64,000 nucleotides of DNA, taken from the NCBI RefSeq assembly GCF_002999335.1, contig NW_020312214.1:235357-299356 (forward strand), in the 5' to 3' direction. This DNA is from Cyclospora cayetanensis (taxonomy: Eukaryota > Apicomplexa > Conoidasida > Eucoccidiorida > Eimeriidae). The notes below the pieces were generated by a model. It made no database searches. It was not told where the DNA came from and saw only the letters and a list, made by a program, of their open reading frames with translations. A program made the position numbers and the translations under genes. This document shows positions 1-12,983 of this stretch, in pieces (the first letter of the stretch is position 1; every line of letters starts with the position of its first letter).

Positions 1-1346
1 TTATAGACAGGTTGTGGCGGTTTGGAATCGCGACTCGATATATCGATAAAGAGTTCGGTACCTCCTTGACTACGGGGTGCTCTAGAAGTCGATTTTCGCC
101 CGAGCCCAGGGAGGAATACGCTTGTAGGGTAATGTTGTGCTTTTTGGCGAAGGGAATAAGTTCGGGAACCCAACACATAGGATGCCATTCGATCTGCAGA
201 CACCAATACAGCACCATGCTCTGCCTGATCATCTGTGGACTCGAAATATCGAAGTCTAATAGAGTGGTAGCAACACTGCACTGTGCAATCATCTCCCTCC
301 ATTTGTAGTTGTGCTAAAAACCCCTAGTCCCTGCCGTTTCACAGGTCTCGTTGAGACCTGCCTGGTTGACCATAGGCATAATCTTCGCTCCGTCCTCCAT
401 GAGATTTTCAAGGTGTGTCACCATAAAGTTCGAAACGCCAATAGCCCGGACCTGAAACGCAATGATCGGTTTCCTAAGCCATGGAGTCATCAGCCCCAAC
501 CGGCCGCACAGCAGTAAAAAAACAGTCAATGACAGTTGGACTACATGTGCGCAATAGTTCTGCACACGGCGAATCATGAAAATGGACGAAATGGATTTGG
601 TCTTGCCTTTTTCTGTTCGTAGAGCTGCTCCAATGCTCGCCAACTTTCAATTCGCCGCCGACGGTTCTCTGGGTCGCTGGTGTCCACACCGCTGCTGCCT
701 GTCCACAGCCCACACGCCAAAACACTGACGAGCGAACAATAGACCATAAAAGGCGACAGCGAACGGGATCATTGGACCCGTGTCTAGGGTAAAGATAGAA
801 TGAGTGGGATATGGATTGCCTGAAGGTTGTCCTAACGTTGCTTTATTTACCTGGCCAGTGAATGAGGTAAAGATCCAACTGGTCGACACCCAGGCGTTGT
901 ATTGTTCCATCAAACGCTCGCAGGACCGCCTCAGTCCCCTGAGCATCCTTCGGCTGTAATTTGGATGTCAGAAAAACCCTTGGATTGCCTGCAGTGCGAC
1001 CACACAGCCCCCTGAACTCCATACGTTCGGTCATTCATTACTGAACGCCCGAGAAGGTGGCAGTTACCTGGATACCGAGGGAAAGAAACCGAAGAAAATC
1101 ACCCTGTAGAGGAAACGGACCTGCTTCCTTGAGGAGTTCGCGGATCTCTGCTTCATTTTCATATACTGAGGCGGTGTCTATGAGGCCGTATTGTTCTTGT
1201 AGCGCCCCAAAAACGCCGCCTCGCAGCTTGTTACCATGCAATCGCCAAGTACCCAGGCCAAGGAGGGGCATGCTGACTCCATTGTGGAGTGTGTGGCACT
1301 TCGCGGACGCCAGCAAATCCGTGCCAGCTAGACCCGGGGCGGCCAT
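1..1346 (-). CDS. Aldo-keto reductase, partial (C-terminus beyond left edge)
   Basis: An NAD(P)H-dependent oxidoreductase of the AKR superfamily, expected to be a cytosolic (alpha/beta)8 barrel reducing aldehydes or ketones. Exons, from the start codon: 1346-1121, 988-851, 698-607, 451-362 and 193-62; a donor at 61-60 sends the gene off the window. The joined frame reads HNGVSMPLLGLGTW, DTASVYENE, FLTSKL, DLYLIHWPG, SWRALEQLYEQKK, VRAIGVSNF, VNQIEWHP. The catalytic tetrad is visible as Asp57, Tyr62, Lys85 and His119. The start was chosen at MAAPGLAG because it lies just before the usual N-terminal strand; an in-frame Met 12 codons upstream is possible. Two of its introns use GC donors (606-605 and 361-360). 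Substrate cannot be inferred. Family assignment is firm; the missing part is the last barrel strands and the cofactor-binding C-terminus. Confidence 0.88.
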
Positions 1347-2259
1347 GGTCTGCACACACCATATTGAGCCACAGGAAGGCATAGTAATGACTCAAAATAG
1401 CGAAGGTCAAATTGGTGTGGAACTGCTCTAAATGGGAAAGCCCAAAGCAGCGAGGGGGAGCAATCGCGAAGTCGGACTGGGATGAGAGTGCAGTTTGCTA
1501 TATACTTGTGAGCGTTTGGGATATGCTGCCAAAAGTCTTGATCCAAAGAAAAGTTTCAGTACTCTTTCGTTCACCAAACTTTTGTTCATGGTTACGGTGT
1601 TTGATACCTTCTGAGGGAAGTTCTATGCCAAAGTCGCTGGCACTATACGGGCCCCGCCCCACACAATAATGTCAGCAAATGATTGAATTAAACTAGCCAA
1701 TTGTTCAGATTTCTTCTAAATGCTAAATAGAGTGCACCTAGCTGGATTACTTGTTGTGTGGCAGCCAGAGTCAGGTAGATTGGTCTCACACACATACGTG
1801 TCAGTATTTCCACTATCGATTAGCTCCAGTGCCTCAGGACCTCAAAATGAGCTGAGCTTTCCGAGGGCTGAAAGGTTGTCTTAGCCCCATTATAGATACA
1901 AGGATGCATGGGCCACGTATCGATGTGGGCTTTCGGCGATTGCATTGCTCTTTTCAGGCTATGTGTCAAAGGCTGTAGCCCAGATCGTATACACTGTAGG
2001 CCCACCCCCCACGCGGTACATTTTCTCCTGCCACGATAAGTGAGGCGCACTAAAAGGCGTTCATTGCACTACAGCGATACCCGCTTTAGAGCATTTTCAT
2101 ATTTTTTGCTTGGTGCGTAGCGGGCTAACTTGCAAGTAGCTCTCCCACTAAGTCTTCGTGGGGAGGCACTTGACTCCAGACTCAATGCACGCTTAATAGA
2201 AGCTCGTGGAGTGCCTTTCAGATTAATTACCACCTCCCCCTGCCCTTGCCCCCAAGGGT

Positions 2260-2420
2260 TCTCGACAGGAGTGAGAGGGACAGCTAGGGTGCGCGTAATT
2301 GCACCCTGTAGACACTCGAGTATTGACAGCTACTTACACATCATATTTAGCACACACGTACACAACATCTGGTCTTCTTGCACCGAGCTAACAGCACTCT
2401 GCAAGAAATGCAATATACAA
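2260..2420 (-). repeat. Fragment of dispersed repeat, left-end module
   Basis: This stretch resembles 53485-53640 in the same orientation. Both contain a GCTAGGGTGC-type start, then GTAATTGCACC, a CACTC block, a run of alternating CA/GT, and an ACAGAC motif downstream. It is the reverse complement of the left ends near 48181, 53041 and 63121. Only the end module is recognisable; similarity is by eye and diverged. Confidence 0.5.
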
Positions 2421-5400
2421 ACAGACAAGGCAACTAGGTATTATTGTACTATTCTTAGTCAAATATGGCTAGTGAGTACGAAGTGTTTGAAAGAAGCTTC
2501 CTCCTGAACACCTTTCTCCTCTAACATACAGGGGCCCTTGTCTCCGGTGCTTCTGCGTCGGGACTAGCTTAATCCAGGAAAGCGAAAAAGTTTTTATTCT
2601 ATTGCGACTCCTCAGGGAAGAAAAAGGCAAAATAAAGCAAATGAGTTTATCAGCCGTAAAGCAAAATCGACGGAAAGAAAAACACCGCAGACTAGCCAGC
2701 AACGAATGAAGAAGAAATGCAGCGCAACCGGGAAAGGTTTTTGTGTGGGTCGCCGAAGCATGGCTGCACAAGTGTGCTTTTTGATCACTTTTTTTTTGTC
2801 TTCTGTTGTCCCGCAGCAGGAAACTCACACATGTCGGTGCTCCCACGACAGCGAGGCATCGCCTTCGCAACATAACGACGCCAATGCATGCAGCTTTCCA
2901 CTTCACAGCCCCGATTCCTATCGAATCATAAGGAAGAATGTAGGGGCAACATACCGGAGAGAGCCTACACATAAACCTGAGTGTAGAAAGCAGCGTAACA
3001 AATGATGAGCGGAAACTTTTCAGCAAACAAACAGAGATTTTCAAAACTCTTTCAGGCAGAGCATGCGCTGGGAAAGGGCAAGGACCATAAAAACGGAGGC
3101 GTTGCGTTCATGGCGGCAAGCGTTAGTAACGAAATAGAGCCACAAACTTTCCCGGGGGCAGCTAAGCCAACAACTGCTCCTCCACCAACCATTGAGGCTG
3201 GCGTCCCCCACATGTTTCCCTAGAAGCTCCTGCCTAGTGTGTTCTGGTCGGTACGGAATTCAGCACCCTCATAGTTCCGTGTGAATCCTCCGCCTCCAAA
3301 CAGGTCACCTGCCTGCGCGGCGAAGTCCGCGAATCATTGGGGAATATTTGAAACTTCTCTGGGAGGACGGTTTTGATACTTCTGTAGTATTTCCGTTTCT
3401 CCCGAAAATCGAGAGAGTAAGAAAGCACAGAGCATTGTTTTTTCGAAAGAGTCGCAAGCCTTTAGCTATTTGAACACGCACATCTTCGTCTGATCACCTT
3501 ATGGTGTGCAACGTGAAGTGTGTCAACCCATCTGGCTCGAAATTTCAGTCTCGAAAAACACAGTTGGCCCACTCTTTTCTTAATTTGGTGCTTGTATCTC
3601 TTGTTCTATGTGCATACGTGCTTGTGTACTAGCCAGCTATTCTATGAATTTCTTCGCCACTAAGGGTGGTTGCTGACCTCGGCTCGCCAAGTTCAGGCTC
3701 AAATCGAGAGATATTCCTCAATATGGACTACGGAGTCGGAGGAGCAACTAGCGGGTGAGTGTACTTTTGTGTCATAAGTCCATCCAAGCGATTAAATTTG
3801 CCTGTGCACACAATCCAACATACTGCGGAGGCTGTGACTGGTGTACTGTGTCTGTCCCTGTGTCTCAGGAATGTTCTCATTTATCATACTGACGTAAATG
3901 CACAGGCGGGTTATAAACGTTCGCCAGATCGCACTAAAGAGCATTGTCATTTTACCCGTAACAATATTTCAGAAGAATTGTGGTGCATCACACCAGGCTT
4001 GAGAACAATCAAGCAGCTTCCCGAGGTGAGATAAAGTTGAAGCAAGGGATGAAAAAGGCACCGTCGCTGCATCTGTCGGCAGCGATGTGTAAGCTATCCT
4101 AACTCATGACCTTCAAGCATCCGTATGCTTTTGCAGAAAGCCGGCATTTAGGAGAGTTTGGCTGCCTTCGCTGCATGACAATCTGGCCAAACAGTGCACA
4201 GGCGTGTGCCACAGGAAGCCTCCCAGGCCATCAGACGGGCTGTAACAGCTTTCCATCGTACGGCTATTCCTTTCCTGGCACGAAGGGATGAAAATTTCTT
4301 TGCACAAAACGGCTCTGCGGATCAAAGTGGGAGTGGGCAACAATAGAGTCCTTACTTGCTTTCAAACCACAGCAGCCCATCCTTAATGTGGCAGCGTGCT
4401 TTTAGCCATCTTTAATTTTGAAAATAGTAGCGGATATGTGAGTGTCGGAATCATAATAAAGCACACAACTTGGATGGAAATCGTTAACCACTATGGATAC
4501 GAGCGGTTGCGCTGCACCACATTGAATTGCTAGGGCGTCGTGAGGACGCACCGGAAACCCCCTTGGTAATGCCCTTGTTATACCTCACTCTAAAGTCGTA
4601 CTCCAGGAGGCGTTCGAGCTACCAAGCAGCTCTATGACTGTCAAATTGGCTGAAATCGCTTCGAAAAAAACAGCGAAAATTGGTGGGTGGCTCGCATCAT
4701 GGCCCTCATTTTTTCATTCTCCACAGCGCTGCATAGAGTGGCTTTTCCCTCACTAGACAGCGTTGCTCGGCTTCGGTGAAGCCAAAGGAATAAAAAGTAG
4801 CAAGATCTTGGGAGACCCCGTATCCTGTTGGGAGCCAAGGCACCCACCGTTACGTTCCAAGCGTCTGCTTAAAAAAGAAATGATGTTTATACACGGGTAG
4901 CACGAGTACTGTAGAAATTGAGAAGCGGCCGATAAGTGTCCGTGCTGGGGCACTGCCCTTCTCTGTCTGGGGCACAGGCTGCATTTTCTTCTTGAATAGA
5001 CGAGTCAAAGCAGCATCGAGCCGGGCGAATCCAGGTATGAAGCTTCAGTAATAGGAAGCAATATCATAGACTCTTGTACCATTCTTGCAAGTAGATAAAG
5101 GTAGAGGCGACACCACGGTTGCTTCAATTTGTGCGTGTTACAGCTCAATTTCTACAGCTTAAATGCGGAACCTTAGAAGCGTAGTTGTTTTAATCAAAGC
5201 ACGAACATTTGTGTGCCTTCGGATAGCACTTCATGTCCCACAACAGCCGAAGCCCATGTCTTAGGTCCTGCAGGTGCGCTTGAAGATATTGACTAAACCC
5301 TCAGCCTTCAACCATGTAGATAGCCATCCACCACTCCTTGATCAGCTCGTTAAACTCTGGAGCAAGTTGATGATACAGTCCAGATGGGGCATAATCGACT

Positions 5401-7480
5401 TAAAATGACGCACGGGTATACTCAAGTATGGGAGTTTGAGTGTGCAACCGTTTTATGGCTGCCACTGGGTGCATAATGATGTGAAAGACAGCATCTGTAA
5501 AGTCTACTGTCAAGTAGAGTTTTAATCCGTGTAAGTTGTTACGCACATCGTCAATGTGAGGCAATCCGAGATTCTCTTCAAGAGCAATTGTGCACAGGGG
5601 CTAAAAGCTAACAAACGCACATGCACCATCTTTTGTCCTATGTGGCATCTACAAAAGGCTCTGCCCCAAATAAGGATCGGTTTCTACACAGATATTTTTT
5701 CAAACATATTGACCTGCTCAATCTCCTCATCGTACTATGGGAATGTTGATTATTGTGGAACACACTTTGGGCTGATCGGTACATTAACTCAAAATGGTGC
5801 GCTGGACGACCACCAGGTGACCAGCATGCTGGCAGCTCGTCATCAGTAAGCAAACCCCGAACGCCTTTTGATTTTTGACCATTTTTCTTCATCGGCTGAA
5901 AGCTTAATCGAAGTTTTCGATAAAGAGCGCGTGCAGCTTCGGGAAGACGCGCTCCATGCTAGAACTTTGCTACATTAGTACACTGCCGAGAAGCCCACAT
6001 GCAAATATGCCTCGTCTTGTAGACATACGGACACTAACTTGCTCACCAAAGATGAAAAAAGTGTATTTGAGGGGGTCAGGGGGCATCTTCTTTTGGCGCT
6101 TCCTGGCACACTAACCTTGTCCGCAAGCAGCTTTTGGCCTCATGCGCGCCTTCCATTGGTCCGCCCATGGCAGCCCTAAAATTACATCTTGGTGCACGGC
6201 TCAACATTAAATTTCAGACCATGCCTAGTGAAACCAATTCCAGTTTGATCTAGCGGTTCGGTTTAGGAGCCTTGCCAATACTTGCATTCTGATGACCGAG
6301 AGACTGCACTTCTGTGCCGTCTCTTTAAATCCAGATTCACTTCCTTTGTAGTACAAGGTAATGCTAGAAATTTAGACCATTGATGTGATGTAATATCAGG
6401 AAAAAATTGACATGTGGTCGGCCGTGTACTGCGGCTCTTTCGTCTGTGACCTCCTCGCTGTGCCGCGTCTTGCTTGAAAGTATTCAGTTTTCCTGATGCG
6501 TCTTCTTTTTTGCTAGCCAAGCAGCGTGTTTTCGGTGCCCCCAGCTTCTTTGCTAAAGTTCCCTGGCTTCTTATATGCTGTTTGGCTTCTGGATTATATG
6601 GCACAATCTCTCACAGTAGAATTCGAAGCATTTTCGTGGGGCTGTTTGGAGCTACTAAGGGTAGTGTGGGTCCCTCAAGCTTTCTTTCCTCGTTCACTGT
6701 AGACTGTAGGCTAGGACCGGTTGACACGTACCCGTCGTCCATGGGTTCAAATCCCGACTTGGCTCTTTCTTCTCGGCCCAAGAGGGAGGAGGGTTGCTCA
6801 GTTGCTCCTAAAACCTCTACTACTTACACATCCGTCGGCTGTTCAGTCGCTGAGCTGCTGCCCACCCTGCGATCACCTGATGTAACATTCCTGGGAAACC
6901 ACATATGAATTATTGATAAAACACCTGTTCGACTACATTGTGGCTGTTGCAAGCCCGAAATTTTATAACTCTTGCGATGTACCAATACATTGATAGCTAT
7001 CAAGAAATTCCTCGAATTCAATTTCAACTATTTTCGAAACTCTTGCTGGTGAGCTTATGTCCGCATAAGTCGGTGAGTCAGGGCTTGTGTGACGCTTAAA
7101 ATGCAGTAATATCTGCAGGTGCACAAATTCCTTTACATTATTTATCCAGTACTGAGGTGCTTCAACCTCAAAAAAATATGCCGCAATGGGCACTCGTTTC
7201 CTTCCAGTCTGGAAGGTACACAGCGAGCTCAGCCTCCCACCAGCTAATAAAATATTTGAGTGGATAAACATACTTTTGACTATCATACATTTCTGGTCGA
7301 CAGAGCCTTGTTGACACATCCGTAAATGTAATGGGCTGACAAAGCTTGCTGTTCAACCACTTGTAAACATTACTGCGTTCACATCAGCTTACAGAACGGC
7401 ATTTGCCACCCCAACAGGCGTTGCGCCACAGTCAAATTCCTTCTCCAGAGGAATTTTCATTCTTCACAAAATTGACCAAA

Positions 7481-7870
7481 TTACTTGGCTAAAGGCAGAA
7501 AGTGTTGCTCAAAACATGATGGTCCAATGCATCCACAGCCGGTGGATAAGGGGGGTACAGCTGCACCGAACCATGCGGTGCCTCCAGCTCTAACAGTCTC
7601 CTTGAGGCCTCCTAGGGATAGTCTGACCTCTAGACTCGGTACAAACTTGATAGAGTTTATCGAGTGTTTTGCCAGGAAGCTCCCGCCTTCCTCTGCCTGT
7701 GGCATTCACAGAAATGGAATAAGAAGAGAGAGGGGGCTGGAGTGCACGTAACTGAAAGCCTCTAGTACACTGAGCAGCCACAGCTGGTTGCACGCAGCAT
7801 CTAGTGCACATGTAGACAACATTTTGTCTTTTTGTATCCAGCTGCCAGTATTGTCCACTCAATGAGATAA
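7481..7870 (-). repeat. Fragment of dispersed repeat, minus orientation
   Basis: Read on the minus strand this starts with GTGCACTAGATGCTGCGTGC, followed by a purine-rich block and then a block ending near TCTATCAAGTTTGTACC. The same order of modules is seen on the plus strand at 25391, 29405, 48181, 53041 and 63121. The short frames inside it show no coding signal. Confidence 0.5.
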
Positions 7871-8829
7871 ACGAAACGAGAAGCCAGATAGCCATTTCAC
7901 GACTGAGGCCAAGTGAAGAATGACCAGTGAGTAGAAAGCGTGTACGCTTAGCTTAACCTGCTCGACTGGGAGTATTGTTTGCTGATTGCGCGTAGCGTCT
8001 AGCGCACCCAAAATAGCATTACGTCGTCTTGCATCGAGGTACTCGCACCTCACAAAAAATAGGGTACACTAACAGGCAAATTTACTAGCCAATTCTCTAC
8101 TTTTTTTTCAATATAACTAGAGTAAGGCAAAGTGCGAAAATGTAGCTTGCCTGCTGTCCAATTAGTTAACGTGAAATGGCTCTAGGACCCACTGGGGCAT
8201 CACAACCCATACAGGGAAGACGTTGCTTCCAGCTATGTTCTTGAGTTGTTCCAAAGAAGGCAACTGTGCTGAGTGTCTGGTGGTTGCAATGGGGCACATA
8301 TGCAGTTATGCTTACGGAGCATCCCTACTTTCTTGGCTGTGGGGCAAGTAAGCTAAAAGCCACTAAGCAGGGCATGATGGACATGGGGTGGGCTAATGAT
8401 GGTTTATGATGCATAAAACGATCTATAATGCACTTCAGTATACATTATTTGCTTGACAATCATGCAGCGCCTGTTCGGTGCCCGCCAGCAGTCCAGTGCT
8501 GGGGCTGGTGGGGAGGCACCTATGATATAGAGGGTGCTTGCAACTAAATTGCGTCGCTACTTGCATAGCCACTAATGTTCTAGGTAACTGTTGCTGGAAA
8601 CTAAATTGAAGAACTAGACGCGTAAAATGCGCCGCAACAGTTACAGGCACCAGGTGAAGGGAGGGGCCGGGGCCGCTGAAGCAGCCGCCGCTGCTGCAGC
8701 TGCAGCAGCACCCCTCAGGCGCCCCACGTCCGGACCTGTCTGGCAGCCGGGCGCGCTGCACAAGAGCGTTGGTTGACAGTCTTTGTTTGGATAGGGCTAG
8801 TTTTCGTGTTATAGTACAGGGCAGCGAAA

Positions 8830-10570
8830 ATGGAGAGCGAGGACAAGCAGCCGCAGCAAGAGGAGGAGAAGCAGCAGGAGCAGCAAGCAACAGAGGCTGA
8901 CTACGAAGATGAAGTTGTAACATCTTTCGACAACCTCCTTTTGCATGAAGACCTCTTGCGAGGCATTTACTCTTATGGTTTTGAGAGGCCTTCGGCCATC
9001 CAAATGCGCGGAATCAAGCCTATCATCGACGGCCACGACACCATCGGACAAGCCCAAAGTGGGACGGGAAAGACGGCGACGTTCGTGATTGCAGCTCTCC
9101 AGAAAATCGACTACAATAAGCCCGCTTGCCAAGTTCTTATCTTGGCTCCAACTAGAGAACTTGCCCAGCAGATCCAAAAGGTGGGTGCTTGTGCCCCACC
9201 AACCATCCTGCTGTGACAAATTTGCTGCTAGGACAATGCCTGTCTTTGTTCTCTGCTTTTTATTTCGCTTTCCACGTATCACCGCTTCATTTTGTTTTTC
9301 ACCTAGTGGAGGACTCGGTAAAGCCTGCATCATATGCGCATTTTACGGGTTGGCGCCCAGTTTGCCACTGTGGGGCTTGGTGTTTGTTCACGGGTGTGGG
9401 CCGTTGGGTTTTGAATATGTATGTATCCAGAAGTTTCTTGATCGTGTCTTACTTAGTAGAATCAGACTCAGCTTGTCCTCAAGATGGTTCTGGCTGGACT
9501 GAAGGGCGGTCGATCCACGAACGTGCATCCACTGGTTGGCATGTGTGGTACCTTCGTATCTTCAGGTAGCTTTGGCGCTTGGTGACTACCTTGATGTTCT
9601 TTGTCATGCGTGCGTCGGCGGGACATCGGTGCGCGAAGACGCGCAGCGGTTGCACGGGGGTGTACACGTCGTGGTTGGCACGCCGGGTCGTGTGAACGAC
9701 ATGATGGAAAAGCGTCATTTGCGGTGTGAGCACATGGTTCTTTTTGTTCTTGACGAGGCCGATGAGATGCTGTCACGCGGATTCAAGTCCCAGATTCTTG
9801 CTGTTTTCCAGCACCTGCCCAGGGACGTGCAAGTTGCTCTTTTCAGCGCCACCATGCCATCGGACATTCTGGACCTTACAACGCAGTTCATGAGGAAGCC
9901 AAGACGCATTTTGGTGAAGAAGGATGAACTCACGCTTGAGGGTATCTCCCAGTACTTCATTGATGTCCAGAAGGAAGAAAACAAGTTCGCTACCTTGGTC
10001 GACTTGTACGAGACTCTGACGATCACTCAGGTATTTGAAATCCCGACGAGGCGTTGTGCACGATATATGGTTCGATGCTGTGAGTAGATTCTTGGATAAT
10101 ATCTGGTGATTATATATGGGGATCGTCTCGTGTTTTTAATATGTTCCGTTTTTGCGTGCTCGTTTGTTCTTCAGGCTATCATATACTGCAACACACGCAG
10201 AAAGGTGCTTCAGCTAGTAGACATGATGACGGGTCATGACTTCACGGTATCAGCGATGCATGGTGACATGGAGCAACAGCAGCGCGAGACTGTTCTACGC
10301 GAGTTCCGCAGCGGTTCTACCCGTGTTCTGATTACTACCGATCTGTTGGCTAGAGGAATTGATGTGCAGCAGGTGTCTCTGGTCATCAACTATGACATTC
10401 CTACATCCAAAGAGAATTACATCCACAGAATTGGTAGGAGCGGCCGTTTTGGCCGTAAGGGAGTTGCCATCAACTTCGTTACCACCAACGATACTGAGCA
10501 GCTCAAGGATATTGAAACCCACTATAACACCCAGATCCTTGAAATGCCGGCGAAACTGGAGACCAAATAA
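8830..10570 (+). CDS. eIF4A: DEAD-box RNA helicase eIF4A
   Basis: ATP-dependent RNA helicase of the cap-binding eIF4F complex, which unwinds mRNA 5' leaders in the cytosol. Three exons, 8830-9180, 9566-10030 and 10175-10570, join in phase 0 to give 403 aa, the usual length. Motifs in order: Q motif RPSAIQ (53-58), Walker A AQSGTGKT (75-82), PTREL (107-111), TPGR (156-159), DEAD (180-183), SAT (211-213), ARGIDVQQV (331-339) and HRIGRSGR (356-363). The N-terminus is Gln/Glu-rich (about residues 7-20), then the [20 protein letters not shown] block typical of eIF4A rather than eIF4A-III-like or other DEAD proteins, although eIF4A-III is the closest alternative. Donors are gtgggt and gtattt; both acceptors follow pyrimidine-rich tracts. 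Confidence 0.95.
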
Positions 10571-11938
10571 GCAAAATGAAGTGGAAGAGGATCGGACAAA
10601 GGGCGAGGAGAGGCGTTTCATGTGTCGTAGACCGACGAGGGCTGTGTGGCTACTTGACATTTTATGTCAGTCGACTGCGAATCGATTTATACGGAAGGCA
10701 GTGGCCTGCTTTGCTTAGCAGGGCCTGTGGCGAGCTGGGCTGAGGGTGTGTTGTTGCAGCAAGCTGTTTGAGGGCAGCTCGCCCGTCGATATTCACTCCT
10801 ATCAAGAGTCTGCGGCCAGCTGGCCTTCCAAGCGGCGTTTGGTTGCAATAACGCGCAGCAGCAGTTACTGCTGGATCCGCACGAGGGATTTGCCAGTTGT
10901 TTCTGGGCGACAACTGGGTCCTTCGCGTTGCACGGATGGGACTTCAGTTATAGCACAGCCCCAGGACATCTGTCAGTTCCTCGGGGCTACCCTGAGAGCT
11001 GTCGTTTCGGCATTCATTTTGAGGGTGCCGGAGAAAGTCGTGGGGTTGGACACTTAAACGATGCTAAAAGTATGGCGGAAGATCCGTTGTTTTTGCAGCA
11101 TAGGTTAGTCTAGTCCTAGATTCGAAAAAGACTGGAAACTAGGTCTAGTTTCAATAATGCGGTTCTTATGAACCCCTCGTCCGCCGGCTGCACGTTCCAT
11201 CAAGATGTTAGAGGTGTTTGACGGCGGTGCTTTGCCTCGCCACGCTGCATAGGCTTGAGTGGTATGTGGCTGGCTACCCGTAATTGTATGTTGCCAGCGG
11301 AACACAGAACCAGATAGACTAGTGTGTCGTGTAGCAGTACCTCCGTGCGCAGAACCATCGAACCTGAAGAGCCGAATTGCTGTGTGGAAGCTCCCTTCGC
11401 TTCTCTTGTATATTGATTGTTTTCTGCCATTACTCTGCTGTCTCGGGGCCCTTTCACAGAATATATGGTCTAGCTGCGAAAGAGATCTGATTTAGAACTA
11501 TTCGCTGCCCCCCTCGCTCAACATTTGTGCTGGTCTCGGCTTGATCAGTCACTGGCGGTGAAACAGGTGGCTGGGGCTGGAGTGCACCGGGTGCGCAGTG
11601 TATTGGGCATCATGCATCAGACAGTAATGTTTTTATGATATACTTTATTCCGTGCAAAAGAACGGCACTCCATTCTCCGGGTCAGTTAGGGGGAAGCGAC
11701 TACCTAGCGGCCGGTTGGTTCCGGGGGCGGCAGCCTATATTGAGGCGACGCAGCGTTGAGTATTTCGTTCCTCTTCAGTTCCTTTCCGCTTGCACATTCC
11801 TTCTGCTCTTTGCCTCTAATTATACTTCCATACTATTTCAAATTTAGGCGCACACGGTCGGTAATTCGTGCAGTTTTCTCCTTGCCATTCGGAACCTTCC
11901 GACAGCTCTTCTCACGTGAATACTTCACTTGTCTCATA
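10571..11938. other. Intergenic stretch between eIF4A and DP1 genes
   Basis: I see no gene in this stretch. Short frames on both strands overlap each other and carry no family signature. It should hold the eIF4A 3' end and the DP1 promoter and leader; a pyrimidine-rich segment at about 11755-11850 precedes the DP1 start. Confidence 0.5.
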
Positions 11939-12983
11939 ATGACAGGTCTCAAGAAGGCCTTAGGGATGGACGCGGCTGCTCGTGGCAGCCCCGATAGTGG
12001 AGCATCCCGCGAGAACCGTGGCACAGGGGAGAAGCCGCAGGGGGCCTCCGCTGCTATTCAGCGTTTCTTCAGTGACGCCGATAAATACTTCGAGGATACG
12101 CCTTTGGCACAGCAGGCCTCTGCACTTACAGGACTCAGACCATCTGCCATTGTTACAGGCCTTGGAGTCTTTTTGCTTATCAGTCTCGGCACTGGCTTGG
12201 GCGGAGGAATAGTATGTGACATTGCCGGATTTCTGTATCCCGGTAAGCCCTATAGCAGTGCGCGCTGCTGCATCGAACTCGCAGTTGGGGTTTTCCTTGC
12301 ATGACCGAATTTTGAACGGGAGAGACAAGCTGTCTTTTGGGGAAAGGAAGAGTCATGTCAACGCAAGCTCGATTCCTGTTCCTGGACGGTAGAAAAAGTC
12401 AGGGTTGCTGTGTGGGATAACTCTAAAATCCGCTTTAAAACAGATCTCGGTGTATACTGAGGCTCTATATGTGCTGCGTTGTGTTTTTCGGAGCATGGAT
12501 GTCCTTTCGGGCCATTGAGAGCCCAGGAACGGAGGATGACAAGCTCTGGCTGACCTATTGGGTGGTTTATGCGGCATTTTCGATCGCCGAGTATTTTGTT
12601 GACATCATTCTCTTCTGGGTCCCGTTCTACTATCTGTTCAAGTTCTGCTTCCTTCTGTATCTTGCACTCCCATGCTTCAAGGCAAGATCCCTCGACCTCC
12701 CACGACAACAGCGTTGCAAATTCCCATCTACACTGGGACGCAGAGCTGGACACAAATTGCCTCGATTTTGTTTTGGGATTGTTTGGTTTTTTAGGGAGCT
12801 GAAGTTGTGTACAACGTCTTTATTCGCCCCTTCTTGCTAGTGCATCAGGAGCCAATTGACGCGTACATGGACAAGCTGGGGGAGGCGGGGACCAGGGCGG
12901 CCGAAGGGATTCAGCATGTCGTGCATGAAGGGTTTACCAAGGTTCATCAGGCAGTCGGTGCGGTGAGGCGCAAAGCAAACTAA
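11939..12983 (+). CDS. TB2/DP1/HVA22 (REEP5-like) ER membrane-shaping protein
   Basis: Member of the DP1/Yop1/REEP family, which inserts hairpins into the ER membrane and stabilises curved tubules together with reticulons. Exons 11939-12242, 12494-12681 and 12795-12983 give 226 aa. After a polar N-terminus come two long hydrophobic segments (about residues 67-100 and 118-155). The family signature reads AWMSFRAIESPGTEDDKLWL, then LTYWVVYAAFSIAEYF, then GAEVVYNVFIRPFLL. An amphipathic C-terminal tail (LGEAGTRAAEGIQHVVHEGF) fits the membrane-bending helix of the family. The second intron has a GC donor (AAG followed by GCAAGA at 12682) and both neighbours are in phase 0. The frame is open upstream to 11756, but 11939 gives the better N-terminus. 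Confidence 0.9.

Larger units (their letters stand above)
1347..8829. other. Gene-poor stretch upstream of eIF4A
   Basis: No protein family is recognisable on either strand. Open frames reach 191 codons (2469-3044, minus) and 144 codons (6474-6908, plus), but they lack known motifs or a coherent exon pattern, so I treat them as chance. The stretch holds two minus-oriented fragments of the dispersed repeat family, listed separately. Just upstream of eIF4A, about 8640-8760, is a GC-rich run of GCAGCC-like units that probably belongs to that gene's promoter or 5' leader. Confidence 0.5.

Noticed and set aside
2469..3044. 191-codon minus-strand frame
   Set aside because: Cys/Phe/Arg-rich translation without motif and overlapped by open plus-strand frames.
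6715..6770. tRNA-like segment containing GGGTTCAAATCCC
   Set aside because: The B-box word is good, but the T-stem is imperfect, no 7-bp acceptor stem pairs with it, and the spacing to the A-box-like word upstream is too short for a tRNA.
6474..6908. 144-codon plus-strand frame
   Set aside because: No domain or splice support; composition resembles the surrounding non-coding DNA.
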